Translations under genes and position numbers: made by a program
Shown here: positions 41,178-41,273 of the stretch, in pieces
Numbering within the stretch: position 1 is the stretch's first letter
How the letters are laid out: each line of letters begins with the position of its first letter
Notes under the pieces: model-generated
The model's input: only the letters and a program-made list of their open reading frames with translations
Databases searched by the model: none
What the model was told of the DNA's origin: nothing
Assembly (NCBI RefSeq): GCF_002855495.1
Contig: NZ_PKRO01000028.1
Location: 1 to 41,273, forward strand
Direction of reading: 5' to 3'
Length of the DNA stretch: 41,273 bases
From: Porphyrobacter sp. TH134
Lineage (GTDB): Bacteria; Pseudomonadota; Alphaproteobacteria; Sphingomonadales; Sphingomonadaceae

Positions 41178-41273
41178 TGTCAACGGCGGAGTAAAAGTCG
41201 GCCATTGGGCGGCGCAAAATCAGGCCACTTGATCCGCGCCTTGGCGAGCGCTGGGAGGGCGTAGCCCGAGCGG
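41178..41273. mobile_element. Probable IS21-family terminus, running off the window
   Basis: The sequence starting TGTCAACGGCGG at 41178 has the TGT terminus of IS21-type ends. It holds the repeated internal boxes AAAGTCGGCCATT and AAAATCAGGCCACT. No transposase is in the window. It interrupts the upstream part of cas1 exactly at its first base. Confidence 0.6.

Noticed and set aside
38640..41273. A CRISPR array accompanying cas1
   Set aside because: No regularly spaced direct repeats are visible. The only repeats are two inverted 26-bp copies around the GIY-YIG gene.

Overview
The window is GC-rich, densely coded alphaproteobacterial DNA, most like a sphingomonad (Sphingomonadaceae or Erythrobacteraceae). 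The signs are the phyR/nepR/ecfG general stress locus, a TonB siderophore receptor, a class I PHA synthase with a phasin, a Weimberg-type oxidative sugar locus, and sphingomonad-style palindromic intergenic repeats. No rRNA, tRNA or CRISPR array was recognised.

Layout. (1) 1-7.9 kb is an oxidative sugar-acid locus: a broken AraD1-type dehydratase, alpha-ketoglutaric semialdehyde dehydrogenase, a FadR-type GntR regulator, a FucP-type sugar permease, an exported aldose 1-epimerase and an IlvD/Edd-family sugar-acid dehydratase. Together these would turn a pentose (or similar sugar) acid into 2-oxoglutarate. (2) 7.9-9.7 kb has a perfect parS site, a LOG-family protein and thiD. (3) 9.8-16.5 kb is a tightly overlapped minus-strand operon: TonB siderophore receptor, ABC ATPase, two ABC-2 permeases and an exported M14-type zinc amidohydrolase, behind a possible Fur box. 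(4) 16.6-20.2 kb holds DUF1272, glmM, a DAACS-type symporter and iron superoxide dismutase. (5) 20.3-24.3 kb is the general stress response core: ecfG, nepR, a CHASE-HWE sensor kinase and phyR. A face-to-face EcfG promoter serves nepR-ecfG and the kinase, and a small RNA gene with the architecture of GsrN lies upstream of phyR. (6) 24.4-34 kb has a GNAT-like protein, a fatty acid desaturase, lptF-lptG-GNAT, DUF427, clpS, a phasin and phaC. (7) alaC follows at 34-35.3 kb.

(8) From 35.4 kb onward the window becomes accessory. First is a five-gene cassette: membrane-anchored LuxR-type HTH protein, small helical protein, membrane protein, RadC-like JAB protein and orphan winged helix. After a crotonase comes an island: a GIY-YIG nuclease gene between perfect 26-bp inverted palindromic repeats, an AT-rich putative abortive infection membrane protein, and a solo cas1 with an intact catalytic triad whose 5' end is cut by what looks like an IS21-family terminus running off the window.

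The strongest candidates for new biology are the GIY-YIG/palindrome unit, the solo Cas1 next to the Abi-like gene, the 35.4-37.8 kb cassette, and the GsrN-like RNA. Functions are inferred from motifs read by eye; no database search was possible.
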